From JALYIM01 sp040003205 (lineage in GTDB: Bacteria; Acidobacteriota; Terriglobia; Terriglobales; Acidobacteriaceae), in NCBI GenBank assembly GCA_040003205.1, contig JBDUDA010000177.1, positions 1-6,303 of the forward strand: 6,303 nucleotides of DNA, written 5' to 3'. The notes beneath the pieces were generated by a model. The model did not search any database. It was not told the origin of the DNA and was given only the letters and a program-made list of their open reading frames with translations. Shown here piece after piece: positions 6,279-6,303 of the stretch (positions are counted from its first letter, which is position 1; each line of letters starts with the position of its first letter). A program made the translations under genes and the position numbers.

Positions 6279-6303
6279 AAGTTCGGTTTGGTTTGCCCGA
6301 TAA
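6279..6303 (+). other. Short non-coding end of the window
   Basis: These 25 bases after the sulfatase-like gene hold no start codon with a ribosome binding site and no hairpin followed by a T run. CGGTTT appears at 6271-6276 and again at 6284-6289, which is probably chance. Whether the operon continues cannot be told from here. Confidence 0.4.

Noticed and set aside
6279..6303. Terminator after the last gene
   Set aside because: The visible 25 bases contain no inverted repeat with a following T run. The sequence ends too soon to judge.

Overview
The window is one compact, plus-strand bacterial gene cassette of six genes. It has no RNA genes, insertion sequences or CRISPR arrays. Base composition is moderate, neither AT-rich nor strongly GC-rich. 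The gene mix (Wzx-type flippase, tandem SAM methyltransferases, a deacetylase-like protein, a sulfatase-superfamily enzyme, and a tiny protein ending in RLRELGYI) recalls exopolysaccharide loci of soil bacteria such as Acidobacteriota. That placement is an inference with low certainty, because no taxonomic marker gene is present.

Layout: positions 1-151 look like a non-coding leader, although one frame stays open through it. The leader holds a perfect 16-bp palindrome (72-87) and a tandem pair of 9-bp repeats (35-52), both built from ATTGC/GCAAT units, followed by a Shine-Dalgarno sequence (137-142). The genes are: a polytopic polysaccharide flippase (152-1762), a 65-residue ribbon-helix-helix-like protein with an LGYI tail (1759-1956), a class I methyltransferase (1956-2702), a second, different class I methyltransferase (2699-3589), a divergent CE4-type polysaccharide deacetylase-like protein (3589-4761) and an alkaline phosphatase/sulfatase superfamily enzyme (4761-6278). 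The last 25 bases show no feature.

All five junctions are stop/start overlaps of 1 or 4 nt (ATGA, TGATG, ATGA, TGATG, TAATG). The six genes are therefore almost certainly one translationally coupled operon.

Working model (inference): this is the tailoring and export section of a larger surface-glycan locus. Four predicted soluble enzymes (two methyltransferases, one deacetylase-like, one sulfatase-like) have no signal peptide, so they probably modify a lipid-linked glycan at the cytoplasmic face. The flippase then moves the product across the membrane. No glycosyltransferase lies in the window, so backbone assembly must be encoded nearby. The small LGYI-tailed protein is the least explained part. 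Its C-terminal octapeptide resembles tails I remember on sulfatase-superfamily proteins, and the sulfatase-like enzyme here lacks that tail.
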